From assembly GCA_945897915.1 (NCBI GenBank), contig CAMDGB010000022.1, forward strand, positions 1 through 38,109: a stretch of 38,109 nt of DNA, given 5' to 3'. Position 1 is the stretch's first letter. Every line of letters begins with the position of its first letter. Shown piece after piece: positions 7,234 to 16,437 of the stretch. The notes under the pieces are model-generated. The model was not told where the DNA came from, did no database searches, and saw only the letters and a list, made by a program, of their open reading frames with translations. Origin of the DNA: Chryseobacterium gleum (GTDB lineage Bacteria > Bacteroidota > Bacteroidia > Flavobacteriales > Flavobacteriaceae). Both the position numbers and the translations under genes were made by a program.

Positions 7234-8751
7234 CTATATGATTTCTTGATTTATTTTATCTACTAAATATTCTTTTCCAATAATTTCTGAGCAAGTTAAA
7301 ACAGCTCCAATAGTAACTCCTAAAACACCATGCATATTGATGCTTTGTCCCGTAAGATACAAATTGTCTAATTTTGTTTTTGGTGCTATAAAAGACAACA
7401 TTGGATTGTTACAATCTTTTACATAACCATACATATTCCCACTACTTCCACCAATATAATCTCTGTAAGAAAGTGGTGTTGAAGTATGAATTGATTTAAT
7501 ACAACTTCTAATATTTGGAAACTTAACTTCTATTTCTTTTAGAAATTTTTCTGTTTTTTGAGCTTTGAATTCTTCGTAACTAATTCCTCTATCATTCTTT
7601 TCAGCAGTAGTATTGAAGGTTTCTTCCCATTCTTTTACATCATCATATTTCATGTAAGTGATAAAAGTCATCCCTTCAGCCCATTCTTCATTTTTTCCAG
7701 AATAATTCATAGATGACATATAAGCTTTTGGCCAGCTTGCATCATCATAATCGTAGGCAGACCAAACATCATTAGCCTTTTTAAAATGATAATAATTACA
7801 ATTTAAATATTTAAAAGTGTCCGGTTTAAAAACAATATACAAACTGAAAGCTGAAATTACACTCTCTAATTTTTCAATTCTCTCATAATACGATTTTCTA
7901 AAATGAGACAATCCAACCATTTTTAATGTCGCTTTTGGATCTATATTTGAAATAAATAAATTAGCTTTAACGACTTTATTTTCTTTGGTTCTTATAGACA
8001 CCACTTTATTTTCTTCTACTTGAAAAGCTGCAACATCTTTATATTTGTAGATTTCTCCACCATATTTTTTTAATTGCTTGATTAGTTGTTTCGTAATTTG
8101 ACTACCTCCATTTACACATCTCCAAGAACTTTGTATGTATGAATTTACAGATAATGCATGTACATAAAAAGGTGATTTTTCAGGAATACCGGCATATAAA
8201 AAATTAGTTCCTGCTAAAACAGCTCGTAATTTTTCGTTTTGCGTAATTTCATCAATACAATCTTTGGCGTTTAATGCTAAAATTTCACTTTGGTATTTTC
8301 CTTCTGCATTTAAATTATATAATGGAAAAGTATCACAAATATCAACAACCATTTTACAATATTTTTCCAAAGCTTCCTTTTCATTAGGAAAACTTTTAAG
8401 TAACTGATTTACGAAGTTTTCATAACCTTGCGCATGAGGATATTCTTCGCCTTCATCTTCAAATGAAACAATATCAAAAGCATCTTCATCCATTTTTTTT
8501 AAACGAAGTTCATCCATTATACCAATATACTTAAAGTATTTATATAAATTTTGACCTTCAGATAAGCCGCCGATGTAATGAATTCCTGTGTCAAAAATGG
8601 TTTTATCTCTTACAAAAGTTTGTAAATTTCCACCAAATTGATTGTTTTTTTCCAAGACACAAACTTTGTATCCTTCTTTTGCTAAGATAATCGAAGAAAC
8701 CAAACCGCCTAAACCACTTCCTACAATTACTATGTCATATTTATCTTTCAC
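7234..8751 (-). CDS. CrtI/RetSat-like FAD-dependent oxidoreductase
   Basis: 505 residues of the phytoene desaturase/carotenoid isomerase-like flavoprotein group. The N-terminal dinucleotide-binding motif is VGSGLGGLVSS (residues 10-20) with an acidic ribose-binding end at VLEKNNQFGGN. The C-terminal FAD motif is LYLTGQSINMHGVLG. No transmembrane segment is obvious. It overlaps the end of the MMPL fusion gene by 11 bases. A second family member lies at 28298-29953. In polyene pigment clusters such enzymes could desaturate, saturate, isomerise or oxidise the polyene or ring; the sequence cannot tell which. Confidence 0.87.
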   Translation of the reverse strand: MKDKYDIVIVGSGLGGLVSSIILAKEGYKVCVLEKNNQFGGNLQTFVRDKTIFDTGIHYIGGLSEGQNLYKYFKYIGIMDELRLKKMDEDAFDIVSFEDEGEEYPHAQGYENFVNQLLKSFPNEKEALEKYCKMVVDICDTFPLYNLNAEGKYQSEILALNAKDCIDEITQNEKLRAVLAGTNFLYAGIPEKSPFYVHALSVNSYIQSSWRCVNGGSQITKQLIKQLKKYGGEIYKYKDVAAFQVEENKVVSIRTKENKVVKANLFISNIDPKATLKMVGLSHFRKSYYERIEKLESVISAFSLYIVFKPDTFKYLNCNYYHFKKANDVWSAYDYDDASWPKAYMSSMNYSGKNEEWAEGMTFITYMKYDDVKEWEETFNTTAEKNDRGISYEEFKAQKTEKFLKEIEVKFPNIRSCIKSIHTSTPLSYRDYIGGSSGNMYGYVKDCNNPMLSFIAPKTKLDNLYLTGQSINMHGVLGVTIGAVLTCSEIIGKEYLVDKINQEII

Positions 8752-11700
8752 TTAACTTATTTTTTAAAACAATAATGTTACCATCATTTGAATGGATTTC
8801 AAAACTTGCCTGCTCAAATTTATGCAATAAATTAGAACTATTTAACAAAATTACCGTCTGAAAATTATTTAAATTACGAGAAATCTTGTCGAAATTAAAA
8901 TTATTTTCAGAAATTAACAACGTATCATTTTCTAAAATATCTTTTTCGATATTATCTACATAATTAATATTGTATTTTTGAACCAAATAACTTGAATTGG
9001 AAACAGCTCTTTTTTCTAAATTTTTGTTATAAGATTTTATTTTTCTATTTGCTTGTTGCAAACACAAAAGAACATCTATTTGTCCGAAATCTGATGCGAT
9101 ATGTAAAATTTTAGCATCAGGATTAATGTAAGAATTTAGTTTGTAATAATTATTTTTATTAACTAAAAAATCCGATTTTACTTCTGAAATAATTTCTCTT
9201 TCTTTATATAAAAAACTTAAGAATAATTTGTCTTTAAAATAGTTTTCACCTTCAAATTCTTTTCGTAATTTATTAAATTCAGTTCTAAAATATTTATTAA
9301 TAGATTTTGTTCTTTGCGAATAATTTTCACCAAACGATTTATCATCAGCTTTTATCCTTTTATCTATAACAACTGTAATATTATCATCATATATAATATG
9401 ATCTCCTTTTGGTAACGTTTCAGAATTTCCGTGTATGTAAATAGGTAAAATATCAATATTGAAATGTTCGGATAAATAAAAAGCTCCTTTATAAAACCTA
9501 TTAATTTCGTTAGTATTGGAACGTGTTCCTTCTGGGAAAATCATTAATGAATATCCTTTTTCAATTTTATCTCTCAAATGCTCGACACTAACTTCAATAC
9601 CATGAGAAGCCGGATAATAACCAGCTAATTTTACAATTCCCCCAAAAAACGGAGAATTATAAACCCAATCATTAACCAAATAAATTATTTTAGGCGTTAT
9701 CATTCCAACCGCTAAAATATCTAGAAACGAAGTGTGATTTGAAATAATAACAGCAGGTTTACTAAAATCTTCTTTAAAATTATTAACAATTTTTTTATAC
9801 ATAAATGGATTAGAATATAAAACCGATTTCATAAATTTTGAAATGATAATTCTAAACCACATCATTTTTCTTTCTTTGTTTACTGGCATTAAAAACAAGA
9901 ACATTTTTCCGAAAAATGAGAAAAACAAACCACCTAAACCATAATATAAAAAGGATAAAGTAGAATGAATTAACAATCGTAATGTAATTGGCGATTTACC
10001 TTTTTTTACTCTGTTAATAAAACAAATACGAAATAGTAAAGGATAAAAAATGAAAGTAATCAATAACGCTGCAAATACACCAATCAAAGAAACAGATGAA
10101 ATTGATTTTAAGGCAGGATGTTTGGCTAAAACTAAAGCACCAATAGCTAAAATTGTGGTTAAAGCAGCTAAAATGATAGAAGTTCTATAAGTTGGCATTT
10201 CATTCTTACCTGTTGTGTATTCCTTTTGTAAAGCACTTGTCATAAAAATACTAAAATCGACACTATGACCAAATATTAGCGTACAAACAATTGTACTAAA
10301 AATGTTTAATTGTATGTTGAAAAACCAAATAACTCCAGCTGTAACAAAACCTGTTAACACTATCGGAATAGAACTAACTAAAACCAATTCTATTCTTCTA
10401 AAAAAAACAAAGAGGATTAAAACGACAGCGATAAATGAATAATTCAATAAAGAATTAAAATCGTCTCTAAGTTTACCTAAAAAAGTTTCGTTCATTTTTT
10501 GTCTGTCGATAGCTAAAACCCTGGATTTTGTTTCAATTGAATTCACAAATTTATCGCGTTGAACATCCGAAACTTTTGCAACTGATGTAATGGTATAAAA
10601 CCCGTTTTTAGAAGCTACGAATTCATCCAGATAAAGCGCAGTAATATTTTTGTAATCTTCAAAATTCAACAGCTCAAATTTCTGATTCAATAAATTATAA
10701 AAACCTTGATGCATTTCTGGTTTAAAACCAATTGCATTTCCATGAGAAATAAGTGCGTTCTGAACAAATTGTTTTTTATTATTTGACCAAAATGCATTCC
10801 ATAATTTTAATTTTTCTTCTTGAGCTTCTTTTGACAAAATGATTCCGCCAATAGAACTAAAATTTATGATTTTGTTTACTGCTTTTTGATTTGAAAGTTT
10901 ATTAAAAAGTTTACTGTTATTTTGAATAGCTTCTTCAATCGAATTTCCATAAGCGGCCAAATAAATTGACTTTGAAGTTAGATTGGTTCTCTTCTCTAGT
11001 TTTTCTTCCGTTTTTTTAATATCATCAGGAATAAAATTCAAATCTGACAAATTGTTGTTGAACGTAACTTTTCCGAAAGTAAAAAATGATAGAACAATTA
11101 TGACACAAGTAATTCCGATTAAAGCTTTATTGTTTTCGAAAGAAAATTTAGCCACTTTATCTAAGATATTTTCTTTAGCTGTCAACAAACTATCTTTTGG
11201 TTTATATAAATGAGGAATAATCAAAAGGGAGAAAAAAGCGGATACAATTACACTAATTGCGGCAAAAATTCCTAAATCTTTTAACGCTTCCGAATTCACA
11301 AAAAGCAAACATAAAAATGCCAAAGCAGTTGTTGTGCTACTCATGATTAAAGGCATTGTAATATCTTTATAAACCGTTTTTATATCGTTGTGATGTTTAT
11401 AATGTGTGAGAATATGCAAAGAATAATCGATGGTAACGCCTAATAAAACGGCACCAACACTTAATGAAATGGCAGAAATGGTTTGTCGTAAAAAGTATAA
11501 ACAAGCAATTGCGGTTACTACTCCAAAAATGGTTGGAATAAAAATAATAACTGGAATCAATATTTTACGATAAAACACAATTAATATTAACATTAACGTT
11601 CCTAATGAAACCAAAATGGTAGTAATAATATCCGTTTTAATTTGCTTTGCATTGGCAACGGCAATTAATGAAGATCCATAATAATCTAAAGAAACTTTAC

Positions 11701-12430
11701 CTTTATTTAAGTTATTAAACTGTGATTTAATTTTATTTAGTTCTTCAACAAAAAGCGTATTTTTTTCGGTTTCGCTTCCACTTAATTTTGGATTGATAAA
11801 TAATAAAAGTGTAGATTCATCTTTTGTAATAATAAAGCCGTCTTTTAAAATAAAATCGTCACCTAGGCTTAATTGTTGTAATTTTTTTAATGCAATGAAA
11901 GAAATTCCTAATGGATCATTTACAATAAAATCTTTTGCTATAATTCCAGTTGGTGAAATTAAGGTTTTATAATTATTTTCAACTTGTTTTGAAATACTAT
12001 CATTAACTAACCTTTTCTCTAAATTAGCATAATCTTTTTCATCTAAAAAGTAAGGTAAATTCTGGTAAACAAAATCAAACGTTTGTTGAATATTGTCATC
12101 CTCAACTTTACCTTGAATGTTTTTTATATACGACTCGCATGATTTTAAACTATCAATGAAATTTGTGGCAGTTTCTGTTAAATCATCAATTGAACCATTT
12201 TTATCTTTCTCAATAATAACAGTGATTTTATCCGAAAAATTTAATTGTTTAATGACTTTTGTAGCTACATCTGCGTTTTCATTCTTTGGAATTATTCTTG
12301 TAATATCTTCTTCAAATCTAATTTTTGAAGCAAAAAATCCGAATACTAATAAAAACAAAAATACCATTGCCAAAGAGAGCAATTTATGTTTCTGAATAAA
12401 ATAATGAACCTTAATAAAAAAATTATGCAT
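8741..12430 (-). CDS. MMPL exporter fused to PlsC-type acyltransferase and a degenerate methyltransferase-like domain
   Basis: 1229 residues in three parts. Residues 1-820 are an MMPL/RND-type exporter: TM1 at about 17-36, two large periplasmic loops, and two membrane blocks at about 270-410 and 660-800. Residues about 890-1040 are a lysophospholipid acyltransferase domain with the HX4D motif NHTSFLD (His899) and FPEGTRS (Phe965 onward). The final 190 residues resemble a Rossmann-fold SAM methyltransferase, but the glycine-rich motif is degenerate (KILHIASDFGQ) and the acidic residue after strand 2 is missing. From memory, a trifunctional MMPL/acyltransferase/methyltransferase class exists in Bacteroidota pigment clusters. 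Likely role: inner-membrane export of the pigment and acyl transfer on the cytoplasmic side. The exporter/acyltransferase call is firm; the methyltransferase is probably inactive. Confidence 0.9.
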   Translation of the reverse strand: MHNFFIKVHYFIQKHKLLSLAMVFLFLLVFGFFASKIRFEEDITRIIPKNENADVATKVIKQLNFSDKITVIIEKDKNGSIDDLTETATNFIDSLKSCESYIKNIQGKVEDDNIQQTFDFVYQNLPYFLDEKDYANLEKRLVNDSISKQVENNYKTLISPTGIIAKDFIVNDPLGISFIALKKLQQLSLGDDFILKDGFIITKDESTLLLFINPKLSGSETEKNTLFVEELNKIKSQFNNLNKGKVSLDYYGSSLIAVANAKQIKTDIITTILVSLGTLMLILIVFYRKILIPVIIFIPTIFGVVTAIACLYFLRQTISAISLSVGAVLLGVTIDYSLHILTHYKHHNDIKTVYKDITMPLIMSSTTTALAFLCLLFVNSEALKDLGIFAAISVIVSAFFSLLIIPHLYKPKDSLLTAKENILDKVAKFSFENNKALIGITCVIIVLSFFTFGKVTFNNNLSDLNFIPDDIKKTEEKLEKRTNLTSKSIYLAAYGNSIEEAIQNNSKLFNKLSNQKAVNKIINFSSIGGIILSKEAQEEKLKLWNAFWSNNKKQFVQNALISHGNAIGFKPEMHQGFYNLLNQKFELLNFEDYKNITALYLDEFVASKNGFYTITSVAKVSDVQRDKFVNSIETKSRVLAIDRQKMNETFLGKLRDDFNSLLNYSFIAVVLILFVFFRRIELVLVSSIPIVLTGFVTAGVIWFFNIQLNIFSTIVCTLIFGHSVDFSIFMTSALQKEYTTGKNEMPTYRTSIILAALTTILAIGALVLAKHPALKSISSVSLIGVFAALLITFIFYPLLFRICFINRVKKGKSPITLRLLIHSTLSFLYYGLGGLFFSFFGKMFLFLMPVNKERKMMWFRIIISKFMKSVLYSNPFMYKKIVNNFKEDFSKPAVIISNHTSFLDILAVGMITPKIIYLVNDWVYNSPFFGGIVKLAGYYPASHGIEVSVEHLRDKIEKGYSLMIFPEGTRSNTNEINRFYKGAFYLSEHFNIDILPIYIHGNSETLPKGDHIIYDDNITVVIDKRIKADDKSFGENYSQRTKSINKYFRTEFNKLRKEFEGENYFKDKLFLSFLYKEREIISEVKSDFLVNKNNYYKLNSYINPDAKILHIASDFGQIDVLLCLQQANRKIKSYNKNLEKRAVSNSSYLVQKYNINYVDNIEKDILENDTLLISENNFNFDKISRNLNNFQTVILLNSSNLLHKFEQASFEIHSNDGNIIVLKNKLSER

Positions 12431-12436
12431 TTTAAT

Positions 12437-13615
12437 TTAATTGTTTGATTTACCTTTAAGCGAAAGTAAGAAATAACTACATAATCCGAAAGTAATTGCT
12501 GATATTGTAGCTAAAATAAAACTTCCAACAAGATATTGAAAAGTATGATATTTTATAGATTCGAAAGTCAAATTGTGATAAAATGAAAAATTTTCTTTTC
12601 CTTTTACAAAGAAAGAACCAACATGTAAAGAAGCGTAAATGATAAAAGGAATCAAGGGTGGAAAGCTAATATTCGAAAAAGCAAAAGCTAACATTTTATT
12701 CCATTTCAATACTATGGCTAAAAAAAAAACTAAAACTGTTTGAAATCCCCAAAATGGTGCAATCCCAACAAAAACACCCAAAGCAATTGAAAAGGATTTA
12801 ATTAAATTAGAATCATTACGCTGTAAGATTTCCTCATTGATGAATTGTTTTAATTTTTTTTTTTTGAAATTTCTAAAAAAATCTCTTGGCTTTATGTATA
12901 AAAGGGTAATTAGAACTAAAATAGTATTTAGAATACTAATTCTGGTAAAATCTTTAAAAGGTCTGAAATGAGTTACACGTTCTGTAGGGTCGTATAAAAT
13001 TTTTACAGGAATGTTTTTTACAAGAGTTCCTTTCCATGCTGCCCGAACAATTACCTCAATTTCAAATTCGAATTTATTAGTAAAATATTTTTTTGTAAGA
13101 TGTAATAAAGGATATAATCTATAGCCGGATTGTGTATCTTCTAATTTAATTCCAGTTTCAAACCAAAACCAAAAATTAGAAAACTTATTGCCAAAACTAC
13201 TTTTTTTAGGCACATTTTCTTGATTCATATTTCGGCTACCGATAAGTAAAATATTACTTTCATTTTTAGCTAATTCTTCTAAAAAAACCGGAATATCATC
13301 TGGGAAATGTTGTCCATCAGAATCAATTGTAATCGCATAATGAAAACCGCTTTCAATAGCTTTTTTAAAACCTGAACGAAGCGCATTTCCTTTTCCTTTG
13401 TTTTTTGAAATCGTTATAGACTCTAAGGAATAATAGGAATTGATTATTTCAAAAGTACTATCAGTTGAGCCATCGTTTACAACAATAACATTTAAAGTAT
13501 ATTGCAATACACCGTCAATTACTCTTTTTAAAGTTTTGTGGTTATTATACGTTGGAATAATTACACAAACTTTTTTAAGATTCAATGTTTCTGAAATAGT
13601 TGAATTTGAAAGCAT
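12437..13615 (-). CDS. GT2 family glycosyltransferase with C-terminal DUF2062 membrane domain
   Basis: 392 residues. Residues 15-230 are a GT-A fold: VCVIIPTYNN at the start, VVNDGSTDST (46-55) and the metal-binding DSD (Asp98-Asp100) in TIDSDGQHFPDD, then DTQSGYRLYPL. After a hydrophobic segment near 230-245, residues about 265-385 carry the DUF2062 pattern GVFVGIAPFWGFQ with further membrane helices. This fusion is recurrent in aryl polyene-type clusters. It probably transfers a sugar or phosphosugar at the inner membrane; donor and acceptor are unknown. One base separates it from the secreted protein upstream, and 6 bases from the MMPL gene downstream. Confidence 0.87.
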   Translation of the reverse strand: MLSNSTISETLNLKKVCVIIPTYNNHKTLKRVIDGVLQYTLNVIVVNDGSTDSTFEIINSYYSLESITISKNKGKGNALRSGFKKAIESGFHYAITIDSDGQHFPDDIPVFLEELAKNESNILLIGSRNMNQENVPKKSSFGNKFSNFWFWFETGIKLEDTQSGYRLYPLLHLTKKYFTNKFEFEIEVIVRAAWKGTLVKNIPVKILYDPTERVTHFRPFKDFTRISILNTILVLITLLYIKPRDFFRNFKKKKLKQFINEEILQRNDSNLIKSFSIALGVFVGIAPFWGFQTVLVFFLAIVLKWNKMLAFAFSNISFPPLIPFIIYASLHVGSFFVKGKENFSFYHNLTFESIKYHTFQYLVGSFILATISAITFGLCSYFLLSLKGKSNN

Positions 13616-13616
13616 T

Positions 13617-14108
13617 CTATTTATTTAATTGTTGCTTTTCAGCAATAGTAAAAACTAAAGACTGAGTAGCGTATTTTTTTATATATTCCTTTAAATCAAG
13701 TGATTGTTTAGGAAACAAAAGTAGAATTTGTTTTTTATCTGCTTCTATATTTCCTTTGTATTTTAGTAATTTAGGTGTGTTTTCCTGAATGCTTAATCTG
13801 ACAAGTCGCGCTTCCAAATTATTTGGATTGGCTTTTATCACAGCTTCCAAAATAGTCACTCCTTTAATAAAACCTTCTTTTTTTTGCTTTACTCCAGAAG
13901 TAAATTTTGATTTCAAAGCGATTGAGGCCCCTTTATATGCTAATAAAGTTTCATCATTTTTTGAATATTTATTCATAAAATCATAAAACTTATTTGTGTT
14001 TGTATTGGAATCAGAACAAACAACATACATTTTCCGAATGTCTGTTAAGTTATAACTCTGAAAAACAGAAAAAGTTATTGCAAATACTATGGAAAAAATT
14101 ACTTTCAA
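13617..14108 (-). CDS. Small secreted protein of unknown function
   Basis: 163 residues with a signal peptide (MKVIFSIVFAITFSVFQS). The mature part is helical and basic; NPNNLEARLVRLSIQENTP resembles a tetratricopeptide helix, so a short helical-repeat fold is plausible. It starts 4 bases inside the dehydratase gene (ATGA overlap) and ends 1 base before the glycosyltransferase start, so it is translationally coupled with pigment genes. I do not recognise the family. A periplasmic partner of the exporter or glycosyltransferase is a guess. Confidence 0.8.
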   Translation of the reverse strand: MKVIFSIVFAITFSVFQSYNLTDIRKMYVVCSDSNTNTNKFYDFMNKYSKNDETLLAYKGASIALKSKFTSGVKQKKEGFIKGVTILEAVIKANPNNLEARLVRLSIQENTPKLLKYKGNIEADKKQILLLFPKQSLDLKEYIKKYATQSLVFTIAEKQQLNK

Positions 14109-14482
14109 GAAGAAGTTTTTTTATAAGTATTTGATAATTTCAATGCTACGGTTTCTTCAAAACTTGTAGTGTTTTTGACTTTAATTTCAGAATTTTCGTT
14201 TTCTGAAATTTCTAAATTTAAAACTAATTTTGAATTGACTTCTGGATTTATCAAAGCCATAAATTTAACGTTAGAAGTACTTACCATTGTTAAGTTTGTG
14301 TTTAAAATACATTCTGTTATTTCTTTAACAATTTGCATCATACAAACCCCTGGGGTCACAGGATTTCCAGGGAAATGTCCCTTAAAAATATCGTGATCTT
14401 TATTTAAAGTAATGGCTGCACTATATTTATTTACGTCCGTATTTTCAATACTATCAATTATATAAAAATCTTTTAAAAGCAT
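14105..14482 (-). CDS. FabZ/ApeI-like hotdog 3-hydroxyacyl-ACP dehydratase (His kept, Glu replaced by Gln)
   Basis: 125 residues, one hotdog domain, shorter than FabZ (about 145-150). The active-site loop GHFPGNPVTPGVCMMQ holds the catalytic His36. The residue 14 positions later, where FabZ has its catalytic Glu, is Gln50. The dehydratases at 25333 and 25793 show the reverse pattern, so it may work as a heterodimer with one of them. Role: removing water from 3-hydroxyacyl-ACP during polyene elongation. It is the first gene of operon 2, with a promoter box 19 bases upstream and a 4-base overlap with the next gene. Confidence 0.85.
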   Translation of the reverse strand: MLLKDFYIIDSIENTDVNKYSAAITLNKDHDIFKGHFPGNPVTPGVCMMQIVKEITECILNTNLTMVSTSNVKFMALINPEVNSKLVLNLEISENENSEIKVKNTTSFEETVALKLSNTYKKTSS

Positions 14483-14500
14483 AAGTTATTTTATTTAGTA

Positions 14501-14508
14501 CAAAAATA
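14501..14508 (-). promoter_or_regulatory. -7 promoter element TATTTTTG for operon 2
   Basis: Exact TAnnTTTG match on the minus strand, in the 58-base gap between the palindromic terminator and the dehydratase start. Transcription would begin near 14494, giving a leader of about 12 bases, as is common in Bacteroidota. A -33 TTTG is not clear. Confidence 0.5.
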
Positions 14509-14540
14509 CATTTATGAAAGTTAATATAAAACTAAACATA

Positions 14541-14570
14541 AAAAAAAGTCAACAATTGTTGACTTTTTTT
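14541..14570. terminator. Perfect palindromic terminator separating the two pigment operons
   Basis: AAAAAAAGTCAACA and TGTTGACTTTTTTT flank a central AT dinucleotide; the entire 30 bases are a perfect palindrome with a T-run on either strand. It lies 15 bases past the stop codon of the barrel protein gene (minus strand) and before the operon 2 promoter. Confidence 0.8.
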
Positions 14571-14584
14571 TCAAATTGTAAATA

Positions 14585-15220
14585 TTAAAATTTTGCAGTA
14601 ACACCTATTTGGTAAGTAATAGCGTCTTGACCATCATAAACATCAACCACGCCTTTCTTAATTCTGGCTTCAATACCGAAGTTTTTAGTAAAGTCAATTC
14701 CAAATCCACCAACAAAACCAATATCAATAGCGGAGTAATCATTATAATTATCATAATAGTTGAAGTTATATTGATTGTAAGAATAATTGTTGTCTAAAAC
14801 TTTTTTCTCTGGAGAAATATTTATATCTAAAGACGGGCCAGCTTGAAAATATGCTTTGTTTATGAAAAATTTATTCATTAAACTTAAAGTTAAGTAGTGA
14901 ACTTTAAACTCAGCTGTTTGGTTTTGAGTCACATTTGAATTTTTATCTGGAATGGAAATTGTAGTAACATATTCCTTTTTAGAACCTTCTTTTGAATAGC
15001 CAATTTCAGGCTGTAAAGCATAAAATTTAGATAGCTTTAGTTCCCCAAACCCTGCAATATATAAATCAGTTATTGCAGAATATTTTTCATTTAAATCATC
15101 ATTCTGAGTTAATCTCGAAAAATTTACTCCTCCTCTAATACCAGGTTTAAAGCTAACTTGAGCATTAGCTATAATTATACCGCCAATAAAAATAGCAAAT
15201 AAATAAAATGTTTTTTTCAT
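14585..15220 (-). CDS. Outer-membrane beta-barrel protein (PorT/OMP_b-brl family)
   Basis: 211 residues with a signal peptide (MKKTFYLFAIFIGGIIIANA, cut before QVSF). The mature part alternates short amphipathic beta strands with polar loops: FKPGIRGGVNFSRL, KFYALQPEIGYSKEG, YFQAGPSLDINI, and a final strand ending in GVTAKF with a terminal Phe, as is usual for Bam-inserted barrels. An eight-strand barrel fits the length. A Tyr/Asn-rich loop lies near residues 143-160. It follows the lipoprotein gene by 1 base and ends operon 1. It could help anchor or place the pigment in the outer membrane, but may be a generic barrel. Confidence 0.82.
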   Translation of the reverse strand: MKKTFYLFAIFIGGIIIANAQVSFKPGIRGGVNFSRLTQNDDLNEKYSAITDLYIAGFGELKLSKFYALQPEIGYSKEGSKKEYVTTISIPDKNSNVTQNQTAEFKVHYLTLSLMNKFFINKAYFQAGPSLDINISPEKKVLDNNYSYNQYNFNYYDNYNDYSAIDIGFVGGFGIDFTKNFGIEARIKKGVVDVYDGQDAITYQIGVTAKF

Positions 15221-15221
15221 G

Positions 15222-15836
15222 TTAATAAATTATTTGATTAAATTCTATTTTTAGTTTAATATTTTTGTGTTGAATTGTGATATTTTCTGCAAAACTAGGT
15301 TTTTTTGAGTGAAATGTAAAAATTACCCTCTCCTTTCTTTTATTGGTTTTAATAATTTTATTTAAATTATTTGTAATTAAATCATTATAAAAGTACAGTT
15401 TATTTTTGGTTTGATAAATGATTTCGTTTTTTGTTTTGTACGTTTTCATTACGTTATGGTTGACTTGTAATAAAGTTCTGAAATCATTTTTAAGAGTATT
15501 AATGATTATCTTCTTGTTAAGATTATTAACAATAAAATTTAATTTAAAACTGTTTTCTGAAATTTCAAAATCTAATAATTTATTTCCAAAATCTGTTGTT
15601 AAAACCATCCTGTGAAGGCTATCATTTAATCGTTTAGTTATAAAAATTCCGCTTAATTGATTTCCATAAATTTCAATATGAGTTTTATATACATAATCAA
15701 TTGATTCCTCTAAAAAATATTGATTTTGAACAATTGAAGTCGTATTTTCAACTCCAACTGCATAAGGAATTTGATACGATTTACAAGATAAAAAAAGATA
15801 TAGGAAAGCGCTAATTAGTAAATACCGAATCATCAA
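15222..15836 (-). CDS. Lipoprotein of unknown function in pigment export block
   Basis: 204 residues (or 203 from the second ATG). The signal ends LYLFLSC, Cys18 being the probable lipid-modified residue. The rest is beta-rich with little homology I can name. The block MVLTTDFGNKLLDFEI is vaguely like the DUF3261 lipoproteins that accompany aryl polyene clusters, but this is weak. The start overlaps the end of the LolA-like gene by about 26 bases, indicating tight coupling. Likely a periplasm-facing or outer-membrane lipoprotein acting with the LolA-like protein. Confidence 0.75.
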   Translation of the reverse strand: MMIRYLLISAFLYLFLSCKSYQIPYAVGVENTTSIVQNQYFLEESIDYVYKTHIEIYGNQLSGIFITKRLNDSLHRMVLTTDFGNKLLDFEISENSFKLNFIVNNLNKKIIINTLKNDFRTLLQVNHNVMKTYKTKNEIIYQTKNKLYFYNDLITNNLNKIIKTNKRKERVIFTFHSKKPSFAENITIQHKNIKLKIEFNQIIY

Positions 15837-16437
15837 TTTTTGTATTTATTATTTTATTTTTAAATGTAATTTTTGTGTAATCGCCTGAAGATTCTATTAA
15901 TTTTACTTCAGAAAGAGTATTTTCTTTTAATGGAAAATGTAAATCAATTTGCTTAATCATTTTTTTGATTACTGCCGTTTTAGGTATTAATTTTGCAATA
16001 TAATGTTGATTGTTTTTAAAGTAAGAAATATCAAATTCTTTATCGTCAAACATATTCCCGCTTACACTTCCAATGATAAGTTTATTGATTTTTTCGAAAA
16101 TTTTACTTTTAGCATCAACTGTACTTTTTTTACCTTGATCATTAATATAAACTTTATTGTTTTTAAAAATAATACTGTAATGATATGGCTTTGTATATTG
16201 CCAACTTAATAAATTTGGTGATTTAAAATTTAATTCCCCAGAACTTTTAATGTCTTTCGTTAAAAAATCCATGTGTTTTAGTTGAACGAAATTCGTTTTA
16301 ATAGTTTTAATAGTTTTAGATTGACTTTCAAATGTTTCCTTAAATTTAGAAATTTCTTGAGCTGTCATTTTTTGCTCTTGTGGTATGATTTTAAAACTAT
16401 AAATGGCCAGTACTAAAAGTAATATTTTCATTTTCAT
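15811..16437 (-). CDS. LolA-like periplasmic carrier protein
   Basis: I chose the Met at 16437, because it leaves a clean signal peptide (MKMKILLLVLAIYSFKIIPQ). A longer in-frame form starting at 16464 puts basic residues before it and overlaps the deacetylase gene further. The mature protein matches the LolA fold: TIKTNFVQLKHM, then SSGELNFKSPNLLSWQYTKP (the hallmark region after strand 2), then SIIFKNNKVYIND. LolA carries lipoproteins across the periplasm; the version in aryl polyene clusters probably carries the hydrophobic pigment or its lipid form. It still overlaps the deacetylase stop by about 40 bases. Confidence 0.85.
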   Translation of the reverse strand: MKMKILLLVLAIYSFKIIPQEQKMTAQEISKFKETFESQSKTIKTIKTNFVQLKHMDFLTKDIKSSGELNFKSPNLLSWQYTKPYHYSIIFKNNKVYINDQGKKSTVDAKSKIFEKINKLIIGSVSGNMFDDKEFDISYFKNNQHYIAKLIPKTAVIKKMIKQIDLHFPLKENTLSEVKLIESSGDYTKITFKNKIINTKIDDSVFTN

